A stretch of DNA of 64,000 bases from Varroa destructor (GCF_002443255.2 NW_019211454.1:26915344-26979343); one strand, 5' to 3'; shown: positions 1 through 14,855, counted from the first letter of the stretch. Translations and numbers: made by a program. The notes: a model not told the origin generated them from the sequence alone.

Positions 1-2000
1 TTTTCAGAAAAGGTGTAGGGAATCGATGTACGAATCGTTTGGAGCCCGAAACGACTTATCGTGAAATCCAAGTGTGGGACTATCATTGACCTCAAAAAAC
101 GCTTACCTTTTGGTGTTGTTAAATGCCGCATTGAGCAAAAAGCAATTACCCACTAGCTGTAATTCTCCGGGGGGAGGGCTTCAAGACTACGCGTTAGGCC
201 TATAGCACCTTGTATGTCCTTAAATTGGGTAGGCAAACACGTTACCACTGCACCGCCATAGAAACGGCCTTGCTACCCTAGAACAATATGACGGATCATG
301 ACTTAAACATTAGTTTACGACCAGCTTATAATATTGGCTATGCTCCTTACGACATGTAAAGGGCAAGCGCTCCCGAATAAGGAGCAGAAGTTTGAAAATG
401 GGTCTGAAAACGGATTGCGCCCTTCGATCGGCTAGTATTCTGTTCCGTAAGCTAATCGAATTCGAAGTAAGCTGAAAAGTATTTTTATTGCGCCTAATAA
501 TTAGCGGCGCAGATTTGAACTAGATACTATGACGATTTATTGTTGTTTCACCTCAAGTCATGAACGATATTTCGAGGTGCATGATGTAGTAACAGATTGT
601 ATACAGTAGGATGTTTCCAAACCACTTCTAGTATTTGAAGAGATAATTACTTTTCCACTTGGCAAATTCGACGATTTGTTATCAAGACGGCTGTTTGGAT
701 ACGCCGCACCCTCCTAGTCTTGTATCTTTACGCGTCGACCCAGAAACGTGCAAGTATGCATGCCTTTATACACATTTGTACCTTTAGAATACAATACACG
801 TTCTCGCTTCGCAAACGACTCTTCCTGCCGGGACTGTCTGGCTATATCAAATGTTCCATTTGTATGTCTGTTTAAAGGAAACATAAATGGAACACGCTGA
901 CGTGCAAAGCCACTTTCGGGAAAAGGTTTTACCGGACGATCCAAGTTACTGGCATGTGAATTGAAGTCAAACGCAAAAAATACTAATTCTCTAACATTGT
1001 AGTAAAGCGAAGCTATTTAATTGAAATCATTAATGAGGTACCCCAATTCACGTCTAGTTGTTACAACCTATTTATGCAACTCTTTTCCTTAGTTTTTATT
1101 ACGAGTGATATATCTGTTTACGAGTTTTCTTAGTGACTTTGACAATGAAGTATTTAACAAGCAAATATTTCAAGAGAACTCCCAAAAAAGCGTTTGAACC
1201 TTTAACTGAAGGTGTTGGTCATTTTTTATGGACTTAAAATGTTCTTGAAAAACACTTTTTTTTGTGTAAAAAACCCTCTATTTGCAGAACACAATAGAAA
1301 ACTGATTATCGTAGTATGCCCTATGCATATAACGACGATAAGTAAGTGAGAAATCCCAGTTTAAGCGGTACTGCTTTTTATTTAACTGATCCAATATATT
1401 GAAATTAACTAGAAATATAATGTTATAATTATGTAAATGTCTGAAGCAAACTAACGCGGGCAACTATAAAGGCATATTCTAATCTTTTCACTAGCATTTG
1501 CCCTTAAGTGAGACCTCAACCCTTGTACCTCATCTTCCTATTGCAATGCAAAGGTTTGGTTTAACTTAAGTTTTATTAATGCTTAGGTTCTCGCAAAAAG
1601 TAGTAATAAAAAATGTTACATTGCACCAAATATTTTGCACCATAATTATTAATTAATAATACTTTTTACACTCTTTTTGCATAATTATCCAATTTATGCC
1701 TTATTTACATGCTTTTTTCATACGTTTTTTACTCACTTGAGCATGCCGATTTTACGAAGAAAAAAACTCTATACTGACAGTGGGCGGCAAGCAGAAGCGT
1801 TCCTACTAGATTCGTAGCCATAAAGAGCATTCGTTAGAGCGACTGACGACGACGATAAGCAAGAAAAGATCTTTTGAAATCTTCAAAGCAACACGAGCAA
1901 AATCCATGCTTCTTGCATTATGTTGGGAAACCTCGCACGAAACAAAGTGGACCTTAACCCAGGTACAACAGCTTGTTGCAAAGTTTCGTAGGCAAACGTG
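1..2000. other. No gene seen; possible tail of LINE relic
   Basis: AT-rich sequence with only short random open frames. From about 1760 to 2000 the minus strand may continue the LINE relic (frames such as ALTNALYGYESS resemble post-RT sequence), but this is too decayed to assign. If the receptor's M4 exon lies further left, this is intron. Confidence 0.4.
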
Positions 2001-2553
2001 TTACCGTTGTACTATCGTAGGAATAAAGGATAATAAATATATTGTATTATATATTAGTGACCCTTTTTTTTTAAATAAATAATACTCTACAAGTCCTTCT
2101 TTTATTGGCATTAACAAAAATGTTCTGAAAATTTCGATAATATCCTCCACATGCTGACGAATGCGACCACACGTTACCGGCGTCTGAATGCCAAAAAGCA
2201 TAAAAGTGTTATCCGTATAAGCAATGTTCTTATATATACTATTCGACGATATGTCAAGCACTGCGCAACTGAATTCTGAAAGCAGTAAACATCTAAAAAC
2301 CGAACTTGGAAGAAAAATGAGTAATTTGAGCATTCAAAGCAATATTTTAACATTTGCAGGAAAATCCGAGTAACTTAAGCAGTTGAAAGCGGCTGCAGGT
2401 TCTAAAACCAAACTAAGGCAGACATGCCTATTTTTAATGCCGTTGGTGATCTCCTGCCAATGCCAGCTCAGTTGATCGAGACTTCCGTCCGTATTGAGTA
2501 AGTGAAAAAGGTTGATTATTTTTGAAATGTTTGTCGAATCGATTAATCACTAA
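2001..2553 (-). mobile_element. Decayed LINE (non-LTR retrotransposon) reverse-transcriptase relic
   Basis: Read on the minus strand from 2553, broken frames show the order of a LINE reverse transcriptase. First comes LVINRFDKHFKNN, then LTQYGRKSRSTELAL (family: QYGFRxGRSTExAL). After a frameshift follows KNRHVCLSLVLEPAAAFN (family: vCLSLDxxxAFN). After a further shift and stop, near 2219, comes AYTDNTFMLFG, in the place of the catalytic YADD box, followed by a helix like RIRQHVEDIIEIF. The catalytic aspartates are damaged, and frameshifts and stops make the element dead. Remnants may continue to about 1760. The identification rests on motif order seen by eye. Confidence 0.5.
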
Positions 2554-5500
2554 CTTTCCAAGGAAGTTGCATAGATAGCCCTTCAAGGATATCAAGCGGC
2601 AGTTAGTAATTCGGGTAAGTTCTTCTTTAGTTAGTAATAGACGAAAGATATTTCGCGTTTTTTAATCTAGAAGCCCGTATCACTGAATGGATTGACTACT
2701 CTGGCTAGGGGCAAAAAAGAAAGGTGGAATAGGCGGTGCTCTCATGACTGTCTGTGCTACCCCAATTCTCACGCGTACATCCCAAAGCATCTTCCTACGG
2801 GAGTAATATAGCAAACAGGTAGATACAGATAGAAGCCTTACTACACAGAAAATTAGATGCTGTTTTTTGTGACCGCCTTTGAAAGTGATACGGTGGACGA
2901 TGAAACTCAGCCCGGTGATCATGGACTTAATAAGGTGGCAAATGCCCTTAATCTCCGAGCTGGTATATTTTTAGACTGCTGAACTTCATTTGTTAATAGC
3001 TCATCTTCATATGTGATTCAATAGTAAATACAATCGCTTTCATGCTCCATCGCCTTTTTGCGCACAGAGCTTCAGAAAAATAGGTGGTCGTCGACTCCTT
3101 CCTTGGTGCACATCAAGGAACTGCGTTTTCGATCACTGACACTATCTACCCAAAACGAACTTAGTCGGTTTTTGGATAACTTCTGTCCGTAAAACTGACA
3201 CATCAGGCCACTATGAATGAGCAATCACGGTTGTAGGAATTTTGATCGGTCGAGAGCCATCAGGATGGTTTGCAATCTTCTGAAGATATTTCCTGAAACG
3301 TCACCAGGCTTTCACCAGATAATACTTATGCCTTTTAATACGTACTCCTTTTTACACGGTCATTTGCTAAAGACGGGGATATGGACAACCTATGTAGTTA
3401 CAGTATTCTTTATAGTTTCAATATTATTATGATAGACTAAGTATATGACGATGCCTACTCTAACGGTGAACTTCGCATGTTGCTATGCCTCGAATGCTGG
3501 TGCTAAGATATGTTGGTCTGAAGGAATCAGAAGTTTGTATAATATCGTTGTATAGGCTTTCCGAATTACCCAAGCAGCTATGCGATATACTGGAACCTAA
3601 ATTTATATGTGGGACGTCTTACTCCCTGACATAGATTAATCATTTACAGCCATCATCGGTGGCAGCTCTTCTGGGGAAGCTAGTTTTTTAAACTTCCGTA
3701 TAACCAGTGACTTCTTTAACACGTTCAAGTTATAATTGAGCCAGGGAAGGCTGACGCTAGTGTAAACAGTCACAAAAGCGGAGAAATTAGAGCTATTCTA
3801 TCTGTAAATAACTCACCCATATGCTCAGGCCATAGCGTCATATTCCACAAATTACTGATCACGTAAGCCCACTGATGCCAGAAAACGCTTACATTTCTAC
3901 GAATGTAATTTTCTATTAATAAAGAGTAACTTGTTGCTTGTGAATTGAACCAAATCCTTTGTTTCTTTTCTTATGTATGCTCAGCACTCTCATTAATTAT
4001 TCGGAGTGCCTGAATCCAACTTTTAGACCAGGTGGCAGTACAATAAAATGGGTCAACATAAAAAACCTTAAAAAATATGGTTGATTGCAAATTTTCACCT
4101 ATTATCAAGTCTGAAGCGCACAGAAATTCTCGAGGCAACGTGGCTTATTTTTGAGAATTTGAATGGTACATTTGGATATGCATACCAAAGGATAAGAAAA
4201 TCAAGAAGCACTTGCATCCCTAAAGTTGAAACGATGACCCTCTAATCCGCGATGACCTAAACGAAGCTTAAGTGCATAGAGACTTTTTGGGCCTGTCTTT
4301 ATGTCCCGTAGCGCCCCAAGGGAGAAAAGTCTTTCAATTGGGATAATTATCCACTTCTAACTATTTTCATTGACCTTAACACCCGAAAGCTTGAAAAAAC
4401 CGTTGTTAAATGTAGCTCTACTTGTGATGTAGTCTCCCTGCTTCTCTTCTGCCAAACACCTTTGCTTAAAAATAACCCGATTCGACAAGAACGCTGTTTC
4501 GGATCTCTCTAAAGTTTCATGAGCCACGCCACTCTGCAATGAGGCTGTTATAACTACCGCCGAATAACTTGCAAGTCCACAGTCTATGTAAGTTCATCAT
4601 AATCAACTACATCGTAACTTACTTAGCACGGAGAGAATTTTTTTTGCTACCCACAAATATTGGCTCGCGAAGTAAAAATCGACGACAATACAGCTTGTTA
4701 TAGTGATTTGAAAATGGGTGGCACCTCATAATCAACATCACAATTTCGGTTGCATCTGCTTCGAGTCTTCCAAAACTTTTGGCTGAGTTAATCACAGCCT
4801 GTCATCGCAGAGCCCATTCACATAGAAGCTGATTATCGCTTCATAAACTTGATAAGAAGCTATCTGACGAATCAAACTTTTTACGCTGAAATGAACGTCA
4901 TCTTCAATTTCAGGGAGGCAAGTCCATCGGATGTATTCAAAGCTTTTGTATTGGTGTGCATTTAATTAGGATTTTGTTTTCTCAGCCGAAGATGTTATCT
5001 CAGCCGAAGTTCAACATAAACTCTATGCTCATAACTTTATTCCTGTAGTAATTCTCGGTAAAGAATCTAAAGGCTGCAATTACGCTGGAGTTTGGTTCTT
5101 ATCCTCATTTTAACTAAATTATTAGATCGTTATTAGACCGCCGATTTCCTTTTTTTTTTATTTGACAATTAAAAAAAACCCTCTTTTTAGATTCACCTCT
5201 ACAAAGATCTGATTCCTATATTGAACGAAAGAAATTCCTATATTGTACCGAAGCTTAGGGTTCCGCGTCACGGCAGTTGATCGATTGCAAAGTCGGGCTG
5301 TTTTGAGAGCTGCCTTTATCTGGATTGAACGTACATTGAGCAGGTCTATCCCACGAGTGTATATCCGAATTGTACTCTAAGGCGGTACAAGAACTAGTTT
5401 GCATGCTCAGTATGTGTTGAATCTACGTAAGGTTGAGAGAATTGACGATAATATGTGATTTACTATGCAATAGTGATAAAAATAGAACATATAGCAAGCT

Positions 5501-8500
5501 TACTTATGGATTCAATAATCTCGTTCATGCCTCAAGAAAATGGGGCTATTTCAAGCAGATCGTTCTCGACAACCAGCGCTTTGATATTATCTGCTATCTT
5601 CAAAAATAGCAGGTTAAACGTACGCCAGCGTCTACTGATGTGCCCAAAAAAATAGGATGCGTAACGACCTGACATAATACCAGTGAGTTTTACACCGAGA
5701 GTGCGAATTTCACGCCTTGCATACGACCTGTCTCGTACTAGGCTAACAACAGGAAGCAGGGTTTTTGCGCGCAAGTAAAGGAACCTTTCTTTGGAAGAGG
5801 GTTATATCGCACGACTGCGATGAATCGAAAATCTAGACAAAAAGAGAGCACCCACAGAACATTTTTTCTTCGAGATCTTCTCCATTAGCTTCAATGGCAG
5901 AGAGAGCAACGCGAATAGTAACGCTAAGAATAGTAGAAAGCATTTAAGCAATAGCATAGAGCCTCAGTGGCAGATGTACGGCCGGCATTTAGAGACTTAG
6001 GGGCAGATTTCATTGCAGTCTTCTACACGTGCAAAACGCATTCGTCATATTGGAAGTGCCAACTTACCCAAGTCTTGTATCGTCAGAAAATTCATGTTGA
6101 TCTGTCATAACACAGAGAAGGAAACAGGAAAGCAAGTTGGGTCTGAAATGAGTAAGTGACAATGAAGTATGGGCCATTCTCTCCCTCAGGGTAATAGAGT
6201 TACTCAAACCAAGGCCACTCTATTGCAGTAGGGAAAAGACGAAAGCAGCTTTTTTATAATTTACGCTGCCACAACATTGAGCATTACCACATAGCTGTAA
6301 CTAGTACTACTTTGCACTATCTGCCAAAAAAAGCAAACGGAAATGGGCTGACAGCTGGGACAAGGTCGTAAAGGGGACAATGAATCCATATTAAACCAAT
6401 TTGTTGCTAGGCCAAGTAATGAGATTTTAACTTTCCAAGCAAGACAACACTTGCCTTAAGGTACACAATCAACCAAGTAAAATAGAACATTTAGCATCTC
6501 TTTAGAAAACCGAGTAAACTGGATACGATCTCAGAAAGTAATTTGGGGAGACAGTATCATAGATTATTTTGAACCCTGACGGTGGACTTTTTCGTCGAAA
6601 TGCTTGATCCATGCAGAAATACATATATTACTGAAGCGACTCTCTAATAGTTACCGATAAAAGAAAATACGCTTGCTTAAAGTGTTTTGGTCCTTGAACT
6701 GGAATAATTTAGAAAATAGCAGTTTGGCTGATCTAGTCCTTTCAGTAGAAGTTAAGAAACGCCGTACGTGTACAGACATTTTCAACTTGAAACGCTGATG
6801 TTAATAATTTAAATCAAAGGTGTAATAGTTAGCAGTGCAATATCCGAAGTTATTTATGCATTTTTCTGAGAGAAGTTGTAGGTTAATCACTCTCGACTCA
6901 CCTCTTCATCTTTGAGAGTCGCTGGCCAAACATAATACAGACGTATGACTAACTTAGCAAATTTTTTATGACAATCAAGCTACAGCTGAAGCCGTCCGCT
7001 TAAAAGCTTGGTACTGGTTTATCGCACTTTTTTCACTATACGAAATGAAAACGGTTTATTTAGAAAAAAAACACAGCCATGAACAACTTGTGCCTAAATC
7101 TAAGAGAAATTTAATTTCCAGCAGAGTAGAGCATTTTGATACACACAGAAACGAATCCATATATATCGTATGTCACTCATGATGCGTACATTACATGGAT
7201 TAACAAAAGACTAAAGTTGAATTTCTTACGTTTTATGTCAGAAGAGCCGATTAATCGAAGAGTTAATTATGGATACCTAACGTTTAGTAGAGCTCGCTGC
7301 TACAAAGGTGCACCGATCCTTTCGGACGATCATCCATCAGTCCATGCATAGATACCTGATGCAGAACAGTAATGCTCAGGTCGGGATAGGCAAACGAACA
7401 AACAACATCGAGTAAAATAGAACAAGAGCGCTCTTGCTACACATGACTTAGTCATGACGGGAATGCTCATTTATCTAAGCACACGTCTATTATCAGTAGG
7501 ATGTATCGTGCCAAGCATTTCAAATATTGCCCTTCTGACCGGGGAATATTGTCTTCTTTGCCTGCAGATTTTACCCGCTGATCTTTGTATTGACTAGGTG
7601 TACGTATACATGGCAGAGTTCATTTGTTGCGCAGGGTGGCCTTCCGACTGGTATGCGAACCGTATAGGTAAAATCATAGCACTGAAAAGATAGCAGCTAG
7701 ACATCCGAATGAGAGAGCAAATAAACAAATACTGCTTATAAATAATTGCATTGAAATTCCAATTACTATAGGTTGAATATAAACTATGTTGAAAAACAGA
7801 TTGATGCCTCTTCGTATATTATTCAAGCTTTAATTATACGAACGGTATACATGATTTACTAATACCTATACGATCGGAATTTTTTCTGTGCACTGTAGGC
7901 AGTTTCCTTTGACAATGTCTCCCTGATGCATACGGCTCCGGATCTGCTATGAAATAGTGTTTAAAATAAAAGGGAATCTAGTTAATCTAATAAAATTAAA
8001 TCAATTTTTTGCGTCAAGGATATTGAAGATTACGTTTGCACAGATGGACAAATTATGTAAGCCAGCCTCGTTCGACAATTTACAAAACTATACGCTTCAC
8101 AAGATCTGCAACAATTGGAGTTACAAGTCGTTATACGTTCGTAAACGGATAACGTAGCACGGAGAATGCAGATGCATATTTGTAAATATGCTCTCCTGAA
8201 GACAATAGCATATTGTATAACTGATTTCCTAAATGAGGGCACAAACCAAAGGTCTCAGAATGCAGAGATCGAAGACTCTTACTTGACCCCTCTATGAAAT
8301 CCCTGCTATCTTATACCTGTAAACTGACTCTTAGCAGTGTAATAAAACGGGATGTATAAGCATGTTGCCTCAAGCTGAGCGAGCCCTGCCTGACGCCTAA
8401 GAATACACTTGATTTATTTTCGGCTTTTCTTGTACCAACGAGCCCTGGTTCTTTTGCGGCGTGTCCAACACGTATTTGTAAAACGGGTGCGACATTGATG

Positions 8501-9080
8501 TGCTGTTGCGTAAAATAATATAGCGATATAGAACAAAAAACTTATCCTAAAAATTTAAAGAGAGCTTGATTAGCGGCAAAAAATCTTTGACTATTTTGTT
8601 ACAACAACCAGTAACCTCGCTTAATGGATGCTGCATGACCTCTGGGAATAGTCCTCAATGAGGTTGCCAATATACCTTTCTCTGGCTCTCGGCGCCACGA
8701 TTGCGACCGTTGCAACTCTCCCTTTAATTGAAGGAGATTTGTGCTGTAACTTTTACAATTTTCGATTGTACTACAAAGTGTTCTTGCTATCATTGTCTGT
8801 GGTGCATGATACACTTGCCCATAAAGTGGTATATTTACAGAGGCGGTATATCAAGCTGGCGATGATGATAGGTTAAAGAACTACGCCCACCTGTACACGC
8901 GTTTATAGATACGAGGACAACAGTAGTTTTTCATTCGCGCTTGTCAGTAAATTTATAATTGAATCTCTCCAAATATTTAGCAGTTCCTTAATTATCAAGG
9001 GTCTTCTCGTGAAGAAGTGTAGTACCTACTGGTTCATAGTACTCTTTGTAGAGCATTTTTATATGTTACTGCTTGTAATA

Positions 9081-9083
<3 letters not shown>

Positions 9084-9130
<47 letters not shown>
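9084..9130. repeat. (AT)n microsatellite
   Basis: Uninterrupted AT dinucleotide run of 47 bases, the longest in the window and probably polymorphic. A shorter run of the same kind lies at 9304-9322. Confidence 0.97.
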
Positions 9131-9131
<1 letters not shown>

Positions 9132-9303
9132 CATTGTTCTGACAACATGTAGAATCTAAACTGATTTTACCAAGAAGTAGTTAAGTATAGGCTCTATGTT
9201 TGTGGTCCATTAAAATCGTTGTTACACATTGTTTAATGACATACCAGCAAAAAGTAGACTACATTTGTACTTTTTTTTTATATGTCTTAAAACGACGGGT
9301 GTT

Positions 9304-9322
9304 TATATATATATATATATAT
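9304..9322. repeat. (AT)n microsatellite
   Basis: Short perfect TA dinucleotide run, about 175 bases after the longer one at 9084. Confidence 0.9.
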
Positions 9323-10512
9323 ACGTATGTACCAAGATTGGCACTAAATTTGTTTGTCGTAACAAGTATGCTTTCATCCGCTACTTCTAGCGCTGGCGAA
9401 AGTCAACTCTTTCTACAACAGAGCAGCAGACTTATTACAGCGAATAATAGCGCGTCGTTTTTCGAATCAGCGCGAAGACAGTTATGACCCAATTTCCGCC
9501 CGCTAGACAAACTCCCACCGAGATTACAAACGTCAGAGCTCACTCCAAATCCGCAGTGTACGGCCTCGCAAGTTACCATACGCTCGTAAAATAAGAAAGC
9601 ACAAGTCGGTTGCAGCGTAACATGGTAAAAAAAAGGCCACGACGGTACGCACTTCAAAGTTAATCGCCGCTGTCAGAAGGTACATCTCTAGAGATTCTTC
9701 TGCTTCGATCAGGCTGTTGGTAGAAAAATTTTATGTGAATCGAATGTAAAATGTCGCAAATTGTTTATAAACATTTTAGGTACATATCGAAAAAATAAAA
9801 TACTGGGAAAAATGAAACCGAGAGACTTGTCTGCCATTGTTTGCTACCCAATTCAGACTTTCTCTGACAAGAATTTTGTTACTTTTGAAGCACGAGTAAA
9901 CCACTGACATTATTTCTTACTATCCAAAACATGTCCCTATCGTAGAAGCGCATGTTCCGTAAAGTTCATATTTTACATGTACTTTACAATGAAAAGAACG
10001 GCATGCTGTCATGCTTTTTTTAGAAGGGCGATCGGATCACTAGGGAGATTTATCCGCGGATAGTTGAAGTGTCCGAATGAAGATCGTACGTCTTCCAATA
10101 AGATAGTAAATTGCCGCGTGTCTAATACGGCATGCTAATACGCATCTACCGCACGAAAACAAAAAAAAGCAACCCGATTAATGCGGAGTTGGCCGCTTAA
10201 GAATACAGTAATGTTCTCTGGCGAAATCATATGGCCACCAAATTACCTGAATTCTAGCCCGTTGGACTACTATGTTTGGAATGTTATTTAGCGAGAGTCC
10301 AGTAAGTCGTGGCACTTGCTCGTGCCATCAACCAAACGTTAGCAGAATTGCAAAGTATATCGCGGTAAATGATAGTTACCTCAGATACGCATAACCCCGA
10401 AGAACGACACTTTTGGCACATGTAAACATTGTGTTGAAATATTTGTTTTCGTTTAGACACAGCCAGGGAAATAGTATAAAAAGTCTTCATGTGGGCGCCC
10501 TACTCTGCTGAG

Positions 10513-10532
10513 ATATATATATATATATATAT
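10513..10532. repeat. (AT)n microsatellite
   Basis: Perfect AT dinucleotide run of about 20 bases. Confidence 0.9.
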
Positions 10533-11854
10533 TTTTCGAATGTCACCATCAACAATGGATGGTAACATTAAAAGAATCTGAAAGAAACGAACCTTTTCAT
10601 TCAGGCGCTACTAACTGATTAATTCATTATGTGTTTCGCTGTCATTCTCCACGACCTTTTTCTACCTCTCGGCCTATTTATTTATTCCTTCCCCACAAAA
10701 ATGTTTAAATTTGGCTTTGAAGCACTCGTCCAACCAGTTTTGGGGCTCTCATACTGCCAAATGTACTACTACAAAATTGATCTGTCAGTTATCTGAACAG
10801 GTGGTACTCCGTCAGCGCACTGACCGTTTTGTTCCTCTATTTCCGGCGTGTAGTCTTCTTTTAGTACTACCAACGCGAATAAATAGTTTTTCGCGGAAGA
10901 AGATCTGGCTTAATTCTGAACATATATCCCGAAAGTATTAATTTCCTTTGCCTCACGCTGAGTTGGAAATACCATTTTGCGTCGCTCGTAACAATCCTGT
11001 GTAGATATTTGTCATTATGGCCGCGTATTGCCAGGCACCGAACGAAATGTTAAAAGGCAATGCGAAGCCTTATTTCCATGATAGTGCAGTAGTAACGTGC
11101 TTGCCGTCTGAGGTTAAGGACACTTGAGGTTACCCAGGCTTAATACCTGGCGTAGACTCTTCATTTTGTGCTAAACGCGTTCATAAAAAAAAAACAATTT
11201 TTCTAATTTAAATAAAATATTTTTCCCATTTTTAAGAGCACTTTGCTATTACAAAAAAGACAAAAAAATTAGGTTTATTTCTTTACGTGTTTACTTCAAC
11301 AAGTTATATATCTGTAAAAATAAGAATATCTTCGTCTATGTGCATAGAGAATATACATCGTACAAGGCACGACTGTTGTTTCGGGTTAGTTCGGCAGTTT
11401 TTAACTTCGGCAAAAGGCAAAATAAGGTCGAAAATGCAGTCTTTTTTCAGAGGGCGTATGCATCTTTGTATGCTGAATGTAAGCTAACATTTCATTCACT
11501 TCCATTCATCTGTTATCACTCACCAGCCTCTTGGCATAATCATACATTGAAATTTTACTTGCTCGGATGTTACGCCGAGTATAACTAGTTCGAATTTTCC
11601 GTAATTTTTAAAATTTCCGAAAATAATTTTTAAAAAAAGTTGCGCCTTTAAAAACAACAACGAAAAAAGATACTTGCCAGCGGGAATTGATTAGTAAGAC
11701 TGAGCCGTGGACTAGTACAAGTGCTGGATAGAGAACTTATTGATATGGAACATCCGAATCCACTTGAATTCGGCTGTTAACATGCTTGTTAAGCAGCGAC
11801 AAAAACCGACATCTAATATACGGCATGTGTCACTATAGGAAAGCGTCAACCTAC

Positions 11855-12046
11855 TTGTGACGGCGGCGCTTTCTGCAGTAGGCCTTGAAATCAGACAAAA
11901 ATCCCGAGCGTGTTCCTTCAAATTCCGCTTCCTCCTCGCGTTCAGCCTCTCGTTCTAACCGTAGGCGAATCTGATCTAACTTCACTGTGCCCGGATCCCG
12001 TCCATTTTCGCGAAACTCCTTAAATAATTGAAATATTAACTTAGCG
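11855..12046 (-). CDS. Possible coding exon, acidic/basic charged segment
   Basis: An open frame on the gene's strand reads EFRENGRDPGTVKLDQIRLR, then a Glu/Arg-rich stretch, then SDFKAYCRKRRRH, with a stop just beyond. It has a good acceptor (gttttttcag) before 12046, an alternative AG before 12018, and a plausible donor gtaggt after 11855. The highly charged helical composition would suit the M3-M4 loop of the receptor upstream. However, its incoming phase (one base from 12046, or none from 12018) does not match the 19799 exon, so an intervening exon would be needed. It may belong to another gene. I do not recognise the protein. Confidence 0.35.
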
Positions 12047-14816
12047 CTGAAAAAACTTTCATTAACCTCGATGATTAGAATGTAAGAACGTCCCAGCATA
12101 CAATGTATAATAGGTCTGATTTTAGACTCATTTGTTTTCCTTTTATGCTTCTCTGTTCTCAATACGTTCTAACAATGGATGTTAAATCAACAGCAACTAC
12201 ATGGAAAAAATAAAGACGCCAATTCTTCAAACAGATAATAGATTACTAATCTATGTCTAGTTACTGACCAAACAATACGTTTCTCTATGGATAGTTTTCT
12301 TTTTGTGCTTTTGCTCTGTCGAATTGTCAGAGATCAACAAGGCACCTCATACTCTGAAGATAGGATCTTTAGGTTGGATCTAACTATACAGAAAAGGGTA
12401 CAAAGTTAGAACATAGAGACAGAGGGCGCAGCTAATGCAGTTTTTTTGTCGTTACTAAACCTCATTCAAAGGCATTTCCTCTTTTTGCCACGGCAAGGGA
12501 GAATGAGAACGAACTCCATCGTTTTCGCCCTAGTCCCCTAGTAGCCGAGTTTCTCCCCTTGTAGCGTCGTTGTCTGCCTGCTGCTCCATCGCTCATCGAT
12601 TTCAAATCTGTCATTCGTTGTCGCTTGCTTTTGACGTCGGCGTTCACTCTGTTCCGAAACGCATTCCTCCTTGAGACCCCACGGAGTTCATCTCTGCCAC
12701 GGTTCGCCTTTTTGTCCGTCCTACTTCGCGCCGAAGTCTAGACTCTTTCTGAGATTCAATGTGATTTTCTTCTTCCAAAGGTCCTTGCAGCAACAGTGGA
12801 ATAATCCGGCTGTCGACCTCTTGCTTTTTCTCGCTTAAACATTGTTGTCGTGGGTACAGCATGACCCTCGCTTAGTGTGACCTTCATTCCTTTTCGTATG
12901 GCTCAGCACGGTGGTGTTGCCACATCGAGGTACTTACCCTCAATGGTGCTACCCTCAAACACTGCGCCTAGTGTGGGGTGATTTTATGAACTTCGAAAAG
13001 ATGGAATTGAAAAGAGACGAGGAGGAAAACGAACTGCATTACGAAGAACAGTAGTTCATGCTCGTGGAACTTCCATCATCAAATGATTCGATACTTTCGA
13101 GCAAGAAAACAGGAAATATTCGTCTATGCCTTACCGAAATGTGCCTATTTTTTAGTTTATAACCCCTTTTCTGACCCTCTAATGATACCAATACAATTAA
13201 ATTGGCTTAGCTCTAATGAAAAAGACTATATCATCTTTTGACGTATTTAACTAGACAGAGCCGCACAAGATAGATATGCCTTGGCATATGCTGTAATGGT
13301 TTTTAAGCAATACCCTATCTTTGAGAATAAACTATCTACCCTTAGTAGTTTTCCAGCGTTAACTACCAATTTTTTTTTTAGTTAGAATAATAATCTGCCG
13401 CTGTTCTCCTTCCGATAATTTCTACGAAGCGACCAAGTTAATTGCGATATATTAAATTCACTAAAAATCAAACGCATAGGAACACGGTTCTAGGTCTCCG
13501 AACAGGCTTTCCAGTTCATATACAACGGCACCTAGCGAGCTCCAAATACTAAGGCGTCAAGTCATTATTTCATTTTATTATATCGTAATTTAACATTAAC
13601 CAACATTTAATTCAAGCTAGTATATTGAATTGTTCGTTGCTGAGACCTTTGCTAGAGAAAACGTTCAATCGTGTCAAGTCTTTTTTTATATTTCAAGTTC
13701 CGTTATGTTATTTTCAATCGCCAGAAATGTCTAAGTATGCAGTAGTATAACATTATCGTATCTTAAAAAGCAACGTATACGTTATAATTTCTGTTCTTCT
13801 TTAAAGATGTTTATACCATGAGTCGTATATATGATTGAATTCTCGTACGACAGACATTCGCGTCACAGTTAGCGATGCAGCTATGAATTATAATTATTAG
13901 CTAATTAACATGAGTCATAAAATAAATCGAAGTGACATAAACAACGTAGTTTTTGGTCAGGGAAGACGTTTCACAGGCAAACTTGTTATAGATCTACAAA
14001 AACGTCTCCAATGCCTACCAAAAAGGACGTGCTTCGCCAGTAACCTTGCTTGTTCACCTAAGAATATAACCCTGTCTTGTCAGTAAATTAATAGGGCTAT
14101 ATCAGTCTGCAAACCCAAAAGCAATGCGATTTTGGCAGATTCTATACCAAAAAGACATCGGTCAATGGGTTTGGCTAGTATTTATTTCTTCATACGACGA
14201 TGAGATATCATTCCGCATGCCTACGCATATGCTGTACATGCCTAAGAAAATTAAAGCATCAATGCCTAAAAGTTTTTTTAAGCCATGATAATTTACGGGC
14301 TAGAGAAAAAAGCAAGCTAAGCATTGCTTGGAGAGTCGGAAATCGTAAGATATTCGGGTTTCATGTGAATTTTGTTTTCTGGATATGAACTAGCTTTAAA
14401 AAGGTCTGAGTTATTTGCCAGACATATTTTTTGCGACTGACTGTTCAAAATCTAATAATATAGCCTTCTAGGAGTTCTAACAATATAGTCATAAACTGCT
14501 CCTGTAGTTGAGCAAAAGCAAAGTACAGCGACGGCTATTACTCTACCTTTTTTTGAACCGCATAAGACGAACTTTTGTTTTTGCTAAGAATGCTTAGTGT
14601 CTCTGCGCTACGTGGGGAAAAGACCAACAAGTGTCGCTCCGAAAACGGGGGAATCGGCACTCGAAACTGTTAACTGAGAGAAGCGTTACTGCAGTGTACA
14701 AAATTAAATCAATTGGAACAGCAGTTTTACCTAATAAGCTTTAAGATAAAGATGCTACTACGAGTAGAGGTACAGCAGTGTACAACCACTGTGTACAGTA
14801 TTTCCCGCATACACTT

Positions 14817-14855
14817 CATCAGAGATGCATCAGAGATCATGCTGCCATCAGAGAT
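14817..14855 (+). repeat. Three copies of CATCAGAGAT
   Basis: Copies at 14817-14826, 14828-14837 and 14846-14855 within a GC-richer patch. No known function. Confidence 0.85.

Larger units (their letters stand above)
2554..11854. other. No recognisable gene; probable intron or intergenic DNA
   Basis: No open frame with a family motif on either strand. I looked specifically for the receptor's M4 signature (N-x-x-Y-W after a hydrophobic run) on the minus strand and found none. A GC-richer patch at about 9360-9660 has overlapping open frames on both strands without recognisable content. The AT microsatellites are listed separately. Confidence 0.4.

Noticed and set aside
3217..3432. Plus-strand frame with SPGFHQI resembling a LINE SPGPDGI motif
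   Set aside because: One short motif only; no other RT blocks follow in any plus frame.
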